DNA of 64,000 bases from an uncultured Bryobacteraceae bacterium (GCA_938027685.1 CALJAM010000009.1:1-64000); one strand, 5' to 3'; positions 52,271-61,857 are shown, counted from the first letter of the stretch. Made by a program: numbers and translations. The notes: a model not told the origin generated them from the sequence alone.

Positions 52271-53686
52271 ATGCTGCGACGTGATTTTCTCTGTTCACTG
52301 GCAGTGGGGTTGGCCGCCGCAGGTCAAACAAGGAAACACAATATCGTTTTGATTTTGGCCGACGATCTTGGTCAGCGTGATTTGGGCTGTTACGGCAACA
52401 GGTACTTCGCCACGCCCAACATCGATCGCCTGGCCGCCGAGGGAGCGCGATTTACCGACGCCTACGCCGCCTCCCCGGTCTGCTCACCCACTCGCGCCGG
52501 CATTCTCACCGGACGCCATCCGGTCCGGTACGGCGTGACGGACTGGATCCCTGGGCGACCGAGTCACGAGAAAGGCCCGATCCGCACGCCTCGCACGAAG
52601 ACCGAGTTGCCGCTGGAAGAAGTTACGCTGGCGGAGCGGTTGAAGGGCGCCGGCTACCGGTGCGCCGCGGTGGGGAAATGGCACCTGGGCGGCGAGGGAT
52701 TCAGTCCGCTGGAGCAGGGTTTCGACCTGAACATCGGCGGCACCAGCTCCGGCAGTCCTCCGCGCTCGGACACCCCGTATTTCGGGCCCTATCGGCTGCC
52801 GAATCTGGAGGGCGGGCCGGGCGAATTTCTCACCGAGCACCTTACGCGCGAAGCCTGCCGCTACATCCGAGAGAACAGCGCGAATGCGTTCTTCTTATAC
52901 CTCTCCCACTTCACGGTCCACATACCGCTTAACGCGCGCCCTGAGGATATCGCTCGCCACCGCGAGAAGTCGGCGGGACGCTACCACCCGGTATACGCAG
53001 CCATGGTCGAGAGCCTGGATGAATCGGTGGGACAGGTGCTGAAGGTCATCGAGGAAGCCGGGCTGAAGGATCGCACTCTGGTGATCTTTTACTCTGACAA
53101 CGGCGGGTTACGCTACGAAGGGACGAGCAAGGAGTGGGTGACCGACAACGCGCCGTTCCGGGCAGGCAAAGGCCACCTTTACGAGGGAGGGATCCGCGTG
53201 CCGTTGCTGGTCAGGTTACCGGGGGTCGTGAGGCCGGGCACGGTGGTTTCAACGCCGGTCACCAGCGTCGACCTGCTGCCCACGATATGCGAGCTGGCCG
53301 GCGTGCCGGCGGGCGAGGTGGACGGCGTGAGCCTGATGCCGCTGCTCAGAGGAAGCCGGATCCGCGAGAGGCCGCTTTTCTGGCACTATCCGCATTACTC
53401 GAATCAGGGCGGCGAGCCGGGCAGCGCCGTGCGCCTAGGTCCCTGGAAGCTGATCCGCTTCTACGACCGCCCGCGGCAGGAGCTTTACCACTTGGGCAAA
53501 GATCCCAGCGAGACGACGAATCTGATCGAGCGTGAAGCGGCGGTGGCGCGACGGCTGGCGGCGCTGTTGGATAAGTGGCTGAAAGAGACGCACGCCATCC
53601 TTCCGGAGCGCAATCCCGGCTACGACCCTTCCTGGCCGGGCTGGGGATTGACGGGGGCGGAGAAGCCTACGCCGCCCACGCGGTAG
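52271..53686 (+). CDS. Exported type I sulfatase
   Basis: A 471-residue arylsulfatase-family enzyme with an RR-containing signal (MLRRDFLCSLAVGLAAAG), probably exported. The metal site starts ILADDLGQRDLGCYGN, and the formylglycine site CSPTRAGILTGRHP is of the Cys type. HxxH-type and SDNGG (IFYSDNGGLRYEG) residues complete the active centre, and KGHLYEGGIRVPLLVR is typical. Activation needs a formylglycine-generating enzyme, which was not found in this window. The ATG at 52271 is preferred to a GTG two codons earlier. It is coupled to the Oar-like receptor gene (7-nt gap). Confidence 0.93.
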   Translation: MLRRDFLCSLAVGLAAAGQTRKHNIVLILADDLGQRDLGCYGNRYFATPNIDRLAAEGARFTDAYAASPVCSPTRAGILTGRHPVRYGVTDWIPGRPSHEKGPIRTPRTKTELPLEEVTLAERLKGAGYRCAAVGKWHLGGEGFSPLEQGFDLNIGGTSSGSPPRSDTPYFGPYRLPNLEGGPGEFLTEHLTREACRYIRENSANAFFLYLSHFTVHIPLNARPEDIARHREKSAGRYHPVYAAMVESLDESVGQVLKVIEEAGLKDRTLVIFYSDNGGLRYEGTSKEWVTDNAPFRAGKGHLYEGGIRVPLLVRLPGVVRPGTVVSTPVTSVDLLPTICELAGVPAGEVDGVSLMPLLRGSRIRERPLFWHYPHYSNQGGEPGSAVRLGPWKLIRFYDRPRQELYHLGKDPSETTNLIEREAAVARRLAALLDKWLKETHAILPERNPGYDPSWPGWGLTGAEKPTPPTR

Positions 53687-53702
53687 GCCGGCGCGAAACA
53701 AC

Positions 53703-53733
53703 GCGCCCGCCCGATGCCCGAATGGGCGGGCGC
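53703..53733 (+). terminator. Terminator-like hairpin after the sulfatase gene
   Basis: A perfect 10-bp stem GCGCCCGCCC (53703-53712) with GGGCGGGCGC (53724-53733) around an 11-nt loop, 17 nt after the sulfatase stop. No T-run follows, so it may be a processing or stabilising hairpin rather than an intrinsic terminator. Confidence 0.5.
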
Positions 53734-54301
53734 TGAACAGAGGCTGAGCGAAGCAAGGTTGGTAGGTACCGGCGGAACCCGTGCCCGCGATAGGGTGCGC
53801 CATCATGTCGTCATACGGGGCCACGACGCCGTGCGCCCTGCTGAACCGGCTGCGGCAAGGGCGCCAGATCCAGGCGCGGGTGAATCCGCGGCCGAAGGGA
53901 TGGCGGGCATCGACGCGAGGGTGCGGTTGCGTGCGGCGGGTCGCCGGGCCGTGGGCGCGGCTGCAGGAGACCCGGCCTCTCGCACGTTCCGCCTGAGGCC
54001 GGGCCGCGGGCAGAGCAGGACAAGCAGGCTTTGCGGTAGCCAGGCCGGTCGGCCTCAAGGCCCGGCCCTCGCAGCTGTCTCGCGGGCCGGCGACGAGCAA
54101 AGAGAGGGACATCCGCTGCGCCCGTGTCGGCCGAACCCGACAAGCGCGACGGCGAGAACCCGTGGAATCGAGGCGCGGCCGCGGGTTTCCGGTAGCGGGC
54201 AGCCAAGCGAAGGGAGCAGCGCGCAAGCGATCGCGTAGAATTGGAGCGGTCCGTGCAGGAACCGTTATCCGGTGAGGCCCGAAAAGCTCACCGACGGCAC
54301 G
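53734..54301. other. Intergenic region between sulfatase and tRNA-Asn
   Basis: About 570 nt with no supported gene. Frames on both strands (53714-54238 plus, 53435-54331 minus) are arginine/proline/alanine-rich and overlap each other. A GGCCGGGCC/GGCCCGGCC inverted pair near 53997-54070 may fold. A 7-bp hairpin CGGTGAG/CTCACCG (54270-54293), just past the tRNA 3' end, may mark its processing or termination. Confidence 0.45.
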
Positions 54302-54376
54302 TGGCTCCTCAGGCAGGACTCGAACCTGCAACCCTCCGGTTAACAGCCGGATGCTCTACCATTGAGCTACTGAGGA
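54302..54376 (-). tRNA. tRNA-Asn (GTT), CCA encoded
   Basis: A full cloverleaf of 75 nt: acceptor TCCTCAG/CTGAGGA, D-arm GCTC/GAGC, anticodon arm TCCGG-CTGTTAA-CCGGA with anticodon GTT, T-arm GCAGG-TTCGAGT-CCTGC, discriminator G and encoded CCA. A TTGACA box lies upstream at 54423-54418 with an AT-rich segment (TCAAATATAGG) downstream of it. Confidence 0.97.
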
Positions 54377-54500
54377 GCAGCCCATTCACCCTATATTTGA
54401 CCAAAGCTTGGGCGCTCTGTCAAACCCCCTGTGGTGAAGCGGTGAACTGAGCTCACAGCCGACGACCCACCGGCTCTTCCGCGCCTTTGCTGACGCCCGT

Positions 54501-55460
54501 TCAGCGTCCAGCAGGCCGAGCCGGTTGGAGCAGGCGCTCCATGAACAGGTCGAGGAACCGCCGCGCCTCGACCTCGGCGGCCACCTCGACGAGGCCTTTC
54601 GGATCGGGCCGAAACAGGGTCATGCCATAGGTGCGATCCGGCTGGCCGCGCGTCTCCACCTCGACCCTGCCACGCTGGAGCTTGACCAGATCGGGTCGGA
54701 ATGTCACAGCCACGGCCAGCGGATCGTGCAGAATGGGACGACGCTCCGGACGGCCGTCCTGCCAGATCGCGATGAGCTCACGCAGGAAGCGGACCGCGGG
54801 CAGCGTCGAAGCGGCTAAGCGCTCCATGTCCTGCGGCTCGAGCTGGCAGCGCAACGTCACATCGAGGCCAACGGTGACGATAGGGAGGCCGCTCGAAAAC
54901 ACGATCGCGGCAGCCTCGGGATCGCGCACCGTGTTGTACTCGAGCCGAGGGCTGAAGAACACTCCGTTCATCAACACCACTCGTTCGATCCGCTCGGTCA
55001 GCCGAGGCTCGGCCCTCAGCGCCAAGGCGACGTTGGTGAGCGGCCCGTACGCGAGAACCGTCACTTTGCGCGGCGATTTCAGACAGGTCTCCAGATACAG
55101 CTCGAGCCCGTTGCGCCGCCTGGCATCGGGCAGGCGGTCCGCAGCGGAAAGGGCCGCCGTCTGTCGCACCTCGCCGCGGCGGGCCGGCGCCAGCAAAGGC
55201 TGCTCGGCGCCCATGCCGACGGGGACGTCTTCCCGTCCGTAAAGTTGGAGGATCTTCCAAACGAGATCGGCGCGACGCTCGCGATGTTGCAAGACGGTCA
55301 CCACGGCGCGAACGTCCAGCTCGGGCGATTGCAGGGCGAACGCGAGAGCCAATGCATCGTCGATGTCGTCGCCGATGTCGGTATCGAGGATGACCGGGAC
55401 CGGGGCCTGGGCAGGGACGCACGAGGCCAACAGCGCGAGCAGCAATAGCGACTTCAGCAT
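54501..55460 (-). CDS. Exported inosine-uridine-type nucleoside hydrolase
   Basis: A 319-residue protein. The signal MLKSLLLLALLASC has a lipobox-like LASC, suggesting a lipoprotein. The calcium-binding motif PVILDTDIGDDIDDALALAFAL is the nucleoside hydrolase signature, and VLAYGPLTNVALAL and NGVFFSP are also typical. It would cleave nucleosides to ribose and base outside the cytoplasm, as part of nucleoside scavenging. It begins 43 nt after the TonB receptor gene on the same strand. Confidence 0.9.
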   Translation of the reverse strand: MLKSLLLLALLASCVPAQAPVPVILDTDIGDDIDDALALAFALQSPELDVRAVVTVLQHRERRADLVWKILQLYGREDVPVGMGAEQPLLAPARRGEVRQTAALSAADRLPDARRRNGLELYLETCLKSPRKVTVLAYGPLTNVALALRAEPRLTERIERVVLMNGVFFSPRLEYNTVRDPEAAAIVFSSGLPIVTVGLDVTLRCQLEPQDMERLAASTLPAVRFLRELIAIWQDGRPERRPILHDPLAVAVTFRPDLVKLQRGRVEVETRGQPDRTYGMTLFRPDPKGLVEVAAEVEARRFLDLFMERLLQPARPAGR

Positions 55461-55503
55461 CAGCGTTCAATTTACGCCCGTGCGCCCCCGCCGGGCAAGC
55501 GGC

Positions 55504-57747
55504 TTAGAAGAAACGGATCGTGTAATCGAAGCGGACGCCTCGCCCGATCTCGGGAGCAAATTCCTTGATCAGCGAGACATGGTTCCGGTAGAGCCGGTCG
55601 CCCGCGTTGAACAGCGTGGCCGAGAAAGAGTGTAGTTGGTGCGATCGCGCCCACACGTAGCCGAAGCCGAGGTTCACCGTCGCGTAGCCGGCCGTGCGGG
55701 ACTCGTTGGGATACAGCTGCGATTGCGGCGCGGCCAGCATGAGCTCGGGGCGCAACTGAAAGCCCTCCCAACGGGCGTCCAACCCGATGCGCCCGCGCGC
55801 CGGCGGAATCCTGGGCAGCGGCTGCCGTTCAGGGCGAAGCTGCGCATCCACGGCGTCGAAGCCCAGCCTGAGCCAAACGTCCCGGTGCAGGGCGGTCTCA
55901 AGGCGCGCCTCGGCGCCGAGATAACGACCGCCTCCTTGCAGGTAGGCCGCCTCGATCAGGCCGTGACGCACGAGGCCAGTCGGGGCAAGGTAGACGTAGT
56001 CATCCAATCGGTACGAGAAGGCGTGGAGCTCGCCGCGCACACGCGCGGCTCGGACGCGCCATGCCAGTTCCAGCCCCAACCCGCGCTCGCGCTTGAGCTC
56101 GGCGTTGCCGATTTCGAAGGCGAGGTTCCCGTGGTGCGGCCCGTAATTGTAAAGTTCCTCGATTGCGGGCGCGCGGTAGGAATGGCTGAAACTGGCAAGC
56201 AGGGAGCTCCACGAGCCGGTCGGTAGGATGGCCCCCACCGAACCCGAGAAACCCGTGAAGCGGCGAGCCGGGAGTCCTTCCGGGTCGTAGCGGTTCGTTT
56301 CTAAGCGCCCGCCAAACTGCAGGCGCACCCTTTCGAGTGCAAGCTCCTGCAAGCCGAAGGCCGCCAGCGCCCACTGCGTCACGGGAGGCGTCAGTTGCTC
56401 GTCCCCGCGGATGCGATAGCTGCGGCGCAGGCCGAAGAAGCCGAGGCTGCCCCGGAAGTTGCGCCGCTCTCGCTGCTCGAGGACACCGCGCCAGGCAAGT
56501 TGGCGGTTGAAGAACTGGGTACCGACGGCCTCGCCCACCAGTTCGCGGTGGTTCCAATCGGTGTAACTCAGGTGCAGGCGGAACTGCTCGAACAGCGAGA
56601 AGGGGTTCAAGAGGCCGGCCACCAAATGGGCGTTGTGACGCCGGAACTTGAGATCCACAAGTTCGCCGTGCATCTCGCGCCCGTGATCCACGTCCGGTTC
56701 GGATTCCTCTTCATGTTCGTGCTCAAGGGGCTGCGGAACGGCGGGGACTCCGTAGCGACCCTGGTGCAGACCATAGCCGGCGTGCCAGAAGCCGCGTTCG
56801 CCGTAGCGCGCCACGCTGCCAGCGCCGTTGCGCAAACCCGTATGACTGTTCGTGATCAGGCCGAGCGGGGTGCGGTAGTCTCCTGTGCGGAGCCCGCCGC
56901 CCGCCCCGGAAAACATCCAGCGGCCCTTGCCTGCCTCGAGACCGCCGCTGGCGCCGCCCAGGCCGTTGTTGCTCCCTCCGGAGCCGGTCAGGAAGCCGCG
57001 TAGACCCGCGTGCGGATGCCGGTGAATCTGGTGGTGCCCGGTGATCACGTTGACCACACCGCCCAGCGCGTTCGTACCGTACAGCAGGGTAGCGGGGCCT
57101 CGCACGACTTCGACCCGCTCGACCGCGGCGACGTTGACCGGTTCGCCGTGGTCGCCGGACTGCGAGGACAGCGTCCCCGTGGGCAGGCCGTCTTCCAGGA
57201 TCAGCACGCGATCCCCATCGAAACCGCGGATCACCGGACGACTGCTGCCGGGACCGTACGAACGTTTGGCCACGCCGGTCTCTCCCTCCAACACTTCGCC
57301 CAGCGACGCGGCCGCTCGCGGAACCAGATCGAGCAGCTCACGGGAGGTAACGGCCTGAAAGGCCTCCAGCGTCGTCTGCTCTCGGCCCGACGCGGTTACC
57401 GTGATCTCCTCGTGCACGGGAGCAATCGCCATGCGGAACTCGAGTTCGGCGACGCCGCCCGGAGGCACCTCTACGGTACGCCTGTTGTCGGCCAGTGGGT
57501 GCAGGTGAGCGACGACCGAATAGGCGCCGGGCGGCACGTTGGCGAATTCGAAGCGGCCTTCGGCGTCCGTTTCCGTGCGGCGCGAAAGCTCGACAATCAG
57601 CACGGCGGCGTGGTGGAGCGGATCGCCGGTCCGTTCGAGCACCACTCGACCACGCAGCACTCCCGTCGGCCGCGTTTGGCCGGTTGCCGCCGGGACCGCG
57701 GCGAAATGGATTAGGACGAAACAAGCGATGTGACGAATGCCTTTCAT
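55504..57747 (-). CDS. TonB-dependent receptor, ZnuD-like with His-rich loops
   Basis: A 747-residue outer-membrane receptor. It has a signal peptide, a carboxypeptidase-regulatory-like domain (about 28-110), a plug with RPVIRGFDGDRVLILEDGLPTG and VEVVRGPATLLYGTNALGGVVNVI, and a beta barrel ending DYTIRFF. Two metal-binding-like loops are seen: HHQIHRHPHAG after the plug and HEHEEESEPDVDHGREMH in the barrel. This pattern is known in zinc receptors such as ZnuD, so zinc uptake is the favoured role. AAGGAGG lies 6 nt before the ATG. Confidence 0.85.
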   Translation of the reverse strand: MKGIRHIACFVLIHFAAVPAATGQTRPTGVLRGRVVLERTGDPLHHAAVLIVELSRRTETDAEGRFEFANVPPGAYSVVAHLHPLADNRRTVEVPPGGVAELEFRMAIAPVHEEITVTASGREQTTLEAFQAVTSRELLDLVPRAAASLGEVLEGETGVAKRSYGPGSSRPVIRGFDGDRVLILEDGLPTGTLSSQSGDHGEPVNVAAVERVEVVRGPATLLYGTNALGGVVNVITGHHQIHRHPHAGLRGFLTGSGGSNNGLGGASGGLEAGKGRWMFSGAGGGLRTGDYRTPLGLITNSHTGLRNGAGSVARYGERGFWHAGYGLHQGRYGVPAVPQPLEHEHEEESEPDVDHGREMHGELVDLKFRRHNAHLVAGLLNPFSLFEQFRLHLSYTDWNHRELVGEAVGTQFFNRQLAWRGVLEQRERRNFRGSLGFFGLRRSYRIRGDEQLTPPVTQWALAAFGLQELALERVRLQFGGRLETNRYDPEGLPARRFTGFSGSVGAILPTGSWSSLLASFSHSYRAPAIEELYNYGPHHGNLAFEIGNAELKRERGLGLELAWRVRAARVRGELHAFSYRLDDYVYLAPTGLVRHGLIEAAYLQGGGRYLGAEARLETALHRDVWLRLGFDAVDAQLRPERQPLPRIPPARGRIGLDARWEGFQLRPELMLAAPQSQLYPNESRTAGYATVNLGFGYVWARSHQLHSFSATLFNAGDRLYRNHVSLIKEFAPEIGRGVRFDYTIRFF

Positions 57748-57845
57748 GAATTCCTCCTTTCCCCGATGAATTTGGCGTTTCGCCCCAAAAGTTGAGCAGC
57801 GTGAGATACAGACTCGGAGATCCGCGCGCTTCGGCGCGAATCAAA

Positions 57846-58154
57846 CTACGCGGCGCAGGCGAGGTGGGGGAAAGGAGGAGCGCGCGACTCGAAGCAGGCA
57901 AGCAGCGCGCGCGGCTCGGTCGGTGCTGCCGGAATGAACGCCCCCGTGTGTCCGGTTTGCGGGGGCTCAACGGCCACCGGCCTCGCGGCTACGCCCGTCG
58001 CGGTCCGGTACGCCTGGCAGACGACGCAACTGCGCTTGCCGTCTTCCTTATGCCAGGTATGGGGGACGACTATGAGGACGCTCAGGGCGATAAGCGCTAA
58101 CAACGCCGCACACGCGGCAAGGAACCGGCGGCTATTCGCCCTTGAAGCTCTCAC
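57846..58154 (-). CDS. Small membrane protein with His and CxxC motif
   Basis: A 102-residue protein with an N-terminal transmembrane/signal helix (FLAACAALLALIALSVLIVV), then HTWHKEDGKRSCVVCQAYR (H-x2-H...C-x2-C) and a proline-rich tail. It resembles DUF2946-type small proteins seen near metal-uptake genes, but the assignment is tentative. The start is GTG with GGGGAGG just upstream. It precedes the ZnuD-like receptor gene (98-nt gap, with a TTTGG/CCAAA hairpin) and is probably in the same operon. Confidence 0.65.
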   Translation of the reverse strand: MRASRANSRRFLAACAALLALIALSVLIVVPHTWHKEDGKRSCVVCQAYRTATGVAARPVAVEPPQTGHTGAFIPAAPTEPRALLACFESRAPPFPHLACAA

Positions 58155-58239
58155 TGCCTCCCCTCGGTTTTATGCTAACACGGCTCTCGCTTAAAGTCAC
58201 CGAGCTGCTGGTGGGGCCCAGAGCCACTCGCGCGCTTGC

Positions 58240-59595
58240 TCAGGCGAATTTCCAGCCTTTTCGGAACCTGGGCTTCAAGTATTCATTGGCCTCTGTGGGA
58301 CTGGAGAATCGCCCGCGCTCGGCGTCCCAGATGAGCTTACCTTCGAAGCGCATGGCGATGACGCCCAGCAGCATCCACTGGACGAACGGGCCGGCCACCG
58401 AAAAGTTCGAACAGGCGGACTCGCCTCCTTTACAGGCCCTGATCCAATCGCGGTAATGGCTTTGGGGAAACTTGCCCGGCGCTCGCGTCAGCAGCGGCGG
58501 CGGCAACTGATAGTCCTTCATCAACGAGGCAGGCACCAGGCGCGTATTCTCACCGTAGCATCCGGTGGTCAGCATTCCTTTCTCGCCGATGAACAGGCTG
58601 CCGTTGATGTTATCGTCGCCGAGTACTTCGTCGTCGGGGACCCCTTCGATATGCGGTCGCCTTTCCAGGCCGTCGTACCAGTAAACGGTCACCGGGGGCA
58701 TGGAGCCTCGCGCGGGGAAGTCGAAGCGGATGACCGTGCGCTGCGGAAAGGTATACTTGCCCACGCCTTCCTTCCTGATGCATTCGACGCTGGTAGGCGC
58801 GGTGAGCTTCAGGGCCATGTTGGCGGGGCCGAGGATGTGGCAGGCCATGTCGCCGATGGCGCCGCAGCCGAAATCGGGGAAGCCGCGCCAGTGATGGGGC
58901 ACGTAAGCGGGGCTGTAGGGCCGCCACTGAGCCACTCCCAACCACAGATCCCAGTCGAGGGTCTCGGGCACCGGCTCTTCCTTGGGAACGACGTCCGGAC
59001 CCTGGGGCCAGAATTTCAGCGGCCGGTTCGTCCAAGCGTGCACTTCGCGCACTGGGCCGATGTCTCCCGCCCAGATGATCTCGCAGCACTGGCGCGTGCC
59101 CTCGCTGGAGTAACCCTGGTTTCCCATTTGCGTGGCTACGCGATAGCGCGCCGCAGCTTCGGTCAGTTGCCGGGCCTCCCAGACGGTGCGGGTCAGCGGC
59201 TTCTGACAGTAGACGTGCTTGCCCCGTTCCATGGCCCACATGGAAACGATGCCGTGCATGTGATCGGGGCAGGAAACCAGTACGGCGTCGATATTCTTTT
59301 CCTCGCGGTCGAACATCCGCCGAAAGTCTTTGTACTTGGCCACGCCGGGATATTTGGCGAACGTCTCGGCGGCTCGCTTCGCGTCGGGGTCGCACAGGGC
59401 CACGATGTTCTCGGTGGCGGCGCAGGCGGCGATATCGCTGCGACCCTTGCCGCCCGCTCCGACGGCTGCGATGTTCAGTTTCTCATTCGGCGACTTGTAA
59501 CCGAGCCGGCTCAGCGAAGCCACGCTGCCGAATCCGCCCGCCGGCGCCGACCCGGCCAGCAGCGCTCCAAAGAAGAAGTATCTTCGCGTCAGCAT
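58240..59595 (-). CDS. Tat-exported Gfo/Idh/MocA family oxidoreductase
   Basis: A 451-residue protein starting MLTRRYFFFGALLAG, with a twin-arginine signal. The Rossmann domain has NIAAVGAGGKGRSDIAA, and the family motif CQKPLTR (variant of EKP) lies in YCQKPLT. The C-terminal substrate domain continues through HWRGFPDFGCGAIGDMACHILGP. Members oxidise sugars or inositols with NAD(P). ATG 59595 was chosen over a start at 59649: it fits the Tat signal and has GAGGA 6 nt upstream. Confidence 0.92.
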   Translation of the reverse strand: MLTRRYFFFGALLAGSAPAGGFGSVASLSRLGYKSPNEKLNIAAVGAGGKGRSDIAACAATENIVALCDPDAKRAAETFAKYPGVAKYKDFRRMFDREEKNIDAVLVSCPDHMHGIVSMWAMERGKHVYCQKPLTRTVWEARQLTEAAARYRVATQMGNQGYSSEGTRQCCEIIWAGDIGPVREVHAWTNRPLKFWPQGPDVVPKEEPVPETLDWDLWLGVAQWRPYSPAYVPHHWRGFPDFGCGAIGDMACHILGPANMALKLTAPTSVECIRKEGVGKYTFPQRTVIRFDFPARGSMPPVTVYWYDGLERRPHIEGVPDDEVLGDDNINGSLFIGEKGMLTTGCYGENTRLVPASLMKDYQLPPPLLTRAPGKFPQSHYRDWIRACKGGESACSNFSVAGPFVQWMLLGVIAMRFEGKLIWDAERGRFSSPTEANEYLKPRFRKGWKFA

Positions 59596-59670
59596 GTTCG
59601 TCCTCGTCAGAGTGTGCAGGCAGTCGATCCGCCGGACACCTTTGATCATGGTGCCCCCGCTGCGGCACTG

Positions 59671-60498
59671 TCAAGCCGTGCGGCGTTCCATACCCTCGCG
59701 ACCGGGAGGGAGGGGCTGGCACCGCGGACAGAAGTGGGAGCCGCGCTGGGCGATCACGATGCGGCTGATGGGAGTGCCGCATCTCAGGCAGGGGAGACCC
59801 GTGCGCCGATACACGCGATGCTCGAGCTGGAACCAGCCGGGTTCGTCGTCGGCGTTGACGTAGTCGGACACTGAGGAACCTCCGGCTGCAACGGCCTCGC
59901 GCAGCACGCGGCGAATGGCCCGATGCAACCGGCGGATCTGCTCCGGCCAGAGGGATCCGGCGGGAGTCAACGGATGGATGCCTGCACGGAAAAGGGCTTC
60001 GTCGGAGTAGATGTTCCCCACGCCGGCCAGGATCCGCTGGTCCATGAGAAGCGTCTTGATCGGCGCGCGGCGGCCCCTCAATCGGGACGCGAGTTCGCGC
60101 GCGGAAATTTCGAGCGCTTCCGGCCCCAGCTTCAGTACGCGGGGCGAGGGGCCCTCACTCACCTCGAGGCGACCGAACTTCCGCGGGTCGTCAAACAGCA
60201 GCCGCCCGCGGTCGAAAACGAGGACGGCCCGGGTGTGCGGGCCTAGACTTCCTCCCCAACGCAGCCGGCCCGTCATCCCGAGATGCAACGTCAACACGTA
60301 CCCGTCGAGCCGCATCAGCAAATACTTGCCGCGCCGACTGATCTGCCGGATGGGGCGTCCGCGCAAGCGGGCCCCGACGGCGCGCGCGTCGCCGGCGACG
60401 ATCTCGGGCGAAAGGATCTCGACGCGACGAATCTTCCGATTCATCAACCGCGGCGCCAGCATCCGCGCGATGGTCTCGACCTCAGGCAGTTCGGGCAT
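59671..60498 (-). CDS. mutM: Formamidopyrimidine-DNA glycosylase
   Basis: A 275-residue MutM. The N-terminal catalytic PELPEVETI (Pro1 after Met removal) defines the start at 60498 rather than 60588. The H2TH region (GVGNIYSDEALFRAGIHP) and the zinc finger CLRCGTPISRI...CPRCQ are present. It removes 8-oxoguanine and other oxidised bases in base-excision repair. Confidence 0.96.
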   Translation of the reverse strand: MPELPEVETIARMLAPRLMNRKIRRVEILSPEIVAGDARAVGARLRGRPIRQISRRGKYLLMRLDGYVLTLHLGMTGRLRWGGSLGPHTRAVLVFDRGRLLFDDPRKFGRLEVSEGPSPRVLKLGPEALEISARELASRLRGRRAPIKTLLMDQRILAGVGNIYSDEALFRAGIHPLTPAGSLWPEQIRRLHRAIRRVLREAVAAGGSSVSDYVNADDEPGWFQLEHRVYRRTGLPCLRCGTPISRIVIAQRGSHFCPRCQPLPPGREGMERRTA

Positions 60499-60545
60499 TG
60501 CTTTCAGAATAACTGCGCGGTGAGGAAATGTTAGGGTAGTTCTCG

Positions 60546-61838
60546 ATGCGGTCAACTCCCGGCAGATGGATGCTGTCGATGGCGACATCCCTTGCGCCGC
60601 TCATGGCCGGCGGCCCCGCTTTAACGCTGCGCGAGGCCGTCGAGTTGGCGCTTCAACAGAATCCCGATGTAGCACTGGCGCGGCTGGAGGAACGCAAGGC
60701 GGAGCGCGAAATCGAGATCGCCCGCGCGCCGTTCGTCCCTACGCTGGCGTTCGGCAGCGGGCTGGCATGGTCGAGCGGCTTTCCGATGAGCATCGAGGGC
60801 GCGACGCCCTCGGTGCTCATGGCGCGCGCCATCGGGGACGTTTACAACCGCCCGCAAAGCTACCGCGTGGCGGCGGCGCGCGAGAACCGGCGCGGGGTCG
60901 CCCTGGACGTGCAGGCCAAGCAGGAGCAGGTGGCCTTTCGCACGGCCGAGCTCTACCTCGAGGCGGAACGGGCGACGCGCCTGCTCGAGGCGGCCCGGCG
61001 ACAGGTGGAAAGCCTCGCTCGCGTTGCCGAGGTAATCGAATGGCGCGTCCAGGAAGGCCGTGAGCTTCCCATTGCAGCCAGGCGGGCGGCGCTGGATTTA
61101 GCCAAGGCGCGTCATCGGGTCGTCGTTTTGGAGAACGTGCGACGCAACGCCGAAGAAGCTTTGCGCATGGTCCTTGGCCTCGAGCGGGGCGAGTCGCCGC
61201 GGCTGGTCGGGGAGGAGCGGGCGGTGTGGCCCCTGCCGGCTTCGGCGGAGGCAGCCGTGGAGCAGGCGCTGGAACACAGCCGTGAGTTGCGGGCCCTGGA
61301 GGCGCGGCTGCGCGCCAAGGGGCTCGAAGTTCGCGCCGAGCGGGCCGCGCGGCTGCCGCGGCTCGAACTGGTCGCCCAGTACGGGCTGTTGGCGCGCTTC
61401 AACAATTATGAAGAGTTCTTCCGCAAGTTCGAGCGGCACAACGGCCAGCTCGGCGTATCCTTCCAGATCCCGCTTTTCGTCGGTCGTGTCGTCGAAGCTC
61501 GCGCCGGCAAAATCGAGGCCGAAGCCGCACAGCTCAGAATCGAGTTACGCAGGCTGCGGGAACAGATCGCGGACGAGGTGCGGCGCCTGCACCAGGCGGC
61601 GCGGGAGGCGGATGCAGCGGCCGAGGTGGCTCGGCTCGATCTGGAGGTTGCGCGCGAGCGCGTCTCGATGGTGCTGGCGCAAATGGATGAGGGACGGGCG
61701 AGCCTGCGTGAGCTCGAAGAGGCACGCTTCGAGGAAAGCGAAAAGTGGATCGCCTTCTACGATGCGCGCTACCGACAGGAACTGGCTCGCCTCGCCGTGT
61801 TGGCGCGGACGGGAAGCCTGATGGCGGCGCTCCGCTAG
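60546..61838 (+). CDS. TolC-like outer-membrane efflux protein
   Basis: A 430-residue outer-membrane factor with a signal peptide (about 1-25). It has two long coiled-coil halves, starting LTLREAVELALQQNPDVALARLEERKAE and, in the second repeat, AAVEQALEHSRELRALEARLRAKG. The layout fits TolC trimer channels for efflux or type I secretion. No inner-membrane partner is encoded next to it. It diverges from mutM. Confidence 0.88.
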   Translation: MRSTPGRWMLSMATSLAPLMAGGPALTLREAVELALQQNPDVALARLEERKAEREIEIARAPFVPTLAFGSGLAWSSGFPMSIEGATPSVLMARAIGDVYNRPQSYRVAAARENRRGVALDVQAKQEQVAFRTAELYLEAERATRLLEAARRQVESLARVAEVIEWRVQEGRELPIAARRAALDLAKARHRVVVLENVRRNAEEALRMVLGLERGESPRLVGEERAVWPLPASAEAAVEQALEHSRELRALEARLRAKGLEVRAERAARLPRLELVAQYGLLARFNNYEEFFRKFERHNGQLGVSFQIPLFVGRVVEARAGKIEAEAAQLRIELRRLREQIADEVRRLHQAAREADAAAEVARLDLEVARERVSMVLAQMDEGRASLRELEEARFEESEKWIAFYDARYRQELARLAVLARTGSLMAALR

Positions 61839-61857
61839 CGCCTGCACGAGCGCACCG

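Noticed and set aside
53435-54331. 298-codon minus-strand frame between the sulfatase gene and tRNA-Asn
   Set aside because: It overlaps the end of the sulfatase gene and the tRNA, has low-complexity composition and no recognisable domain.
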